Made by a program: the position numbers and the translations under genes. The notes beneath the pieces are model-generated. The model was not told the DNA's origin, ran no database searches, and was given only the letters and a program-made list of their open reading frames with translations. A stretch of DNA of 64,000 nucleotides from Paraburkholderia translucens (GTDB lineage: Bacteria > Pseudomonadota > Gammaproteobacteria > Burkholderiales > Burkholderiaceae). Below, piece by piece: positions 63,999 through 64,000 of the stretch. Each line of letters opens with the position of its first letter. Within the stretch, counting starts at the first letter, position 1. The DNA is taken from NCBI RefSeq assembly GCF_020881035.1, contig NZ_JAJITC010000001.1, positions 124,001 through 188,000 on the forward strand. The letters run 5' to 3'.

Positions 63999-64000
63999 GG

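Noticed and set aside
1-64000. tRNA, rRNA, insertion sequences or integrases
   Set aside because: Looked for along the window; no tRNA/rRNA signatures and no transposase or integrase genes were recognised, including around the repeat-bracketed accessory module.

Overview
The window looks like chromosomal DNA of a Burkholderiaceae bacterium, most likely Paraburkholderia or Burkholderia sensu lato. GC is high throughout, with strong GC bias at third codon positions. The gene families also fit: YaiO-like/GT2 exopolysaccharide pair, MipA, PrpR-like and VpsR-like sigma-54 activators, a stand-alone rpoN, a NadV-type phosphoribosyltransferase and an ACC-deaminase remnant. Genus is inferred from gene content; no rRNA or tRNA is present to confirm it.

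Layout. 0-4 kb: a DUF1326/DUF2182 pair facing an outer-membrane barrel and membrane glycosyltransferase operon (probable exopolysaccharide synthesis and export). 4-6.7 kb: an AT-richer accessory patch. It holds an orphan 90-aa gene and a tightly coupled three-gene module (transthyretin-like adaptor, SLT/lysozyme-like enzyme, secreted presumptive immunity protein) bracketed by a ~74-bp direct repeat; this resembles an orphan type VI secretion effector-immunity unit. 6.8-16.3 kb: housekeeping and redox genes (ketopantoate reductase-like, aromatic aminotransferase, MipA, MsrA, LysR/pirin pair, ahpF and ahpC with an OxyR-type box) plus the C-terminal stump of an ACC deaminase gene. 16.3-19.4 kb: a PrpR-like sigma-54 activator divergent from a PEP mutase/isocitrate lyase family enzyme, with three regularly spaced palindromes and a -24/-12 promoter between them.

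19.6-30.3 kb: MFS exporter, SnoaL-like protein, NAMPT-family enzyme, a solitary CpaE/TadZ ATPase, a long non-coding stretch carrying a perfect -24/-12 promoter and a possible small RNA, a VpsR-like sigma-54 activator and a large MscS channel. 30.3-39.8 kb: a helicase-nuclease pair with overlapping genes, the lutABC lactate-oxidation operon with its GntR regulator and operator, and an S10 peptidase. 40-43.2 kb: ferritin-like protein, sulfotransferase and an AruH-like aminotransferase.

43.4-50 kb: a stand-alone rpoN next to a stress-type cluster (BON, DUF2383, DUF4142, DUF1488, acidic protein, topoisomerase IB, PRC-barrel). Four of its transcription units carry -24/-12 promoters matching at least 9 of 10 informative positions, and two more carry weaker ones, so the cluster reads as a local sigma-54 regulon. 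50-57.8 kb: a large MalT-like LuxR regulator, an orphan OmpR-type response regulator, a FUSC-like membrane protein, an AraC/AhpD-like pair and an OprB-type porin. 58.8-64 kb: an ABC transporter (double-length permease and an ATPase with an extra C-terminal domain, no binding protein), then a fatty-acid-hydroxylase-type membrane enzyme and a beta-propeller protein that reaches the window edge.
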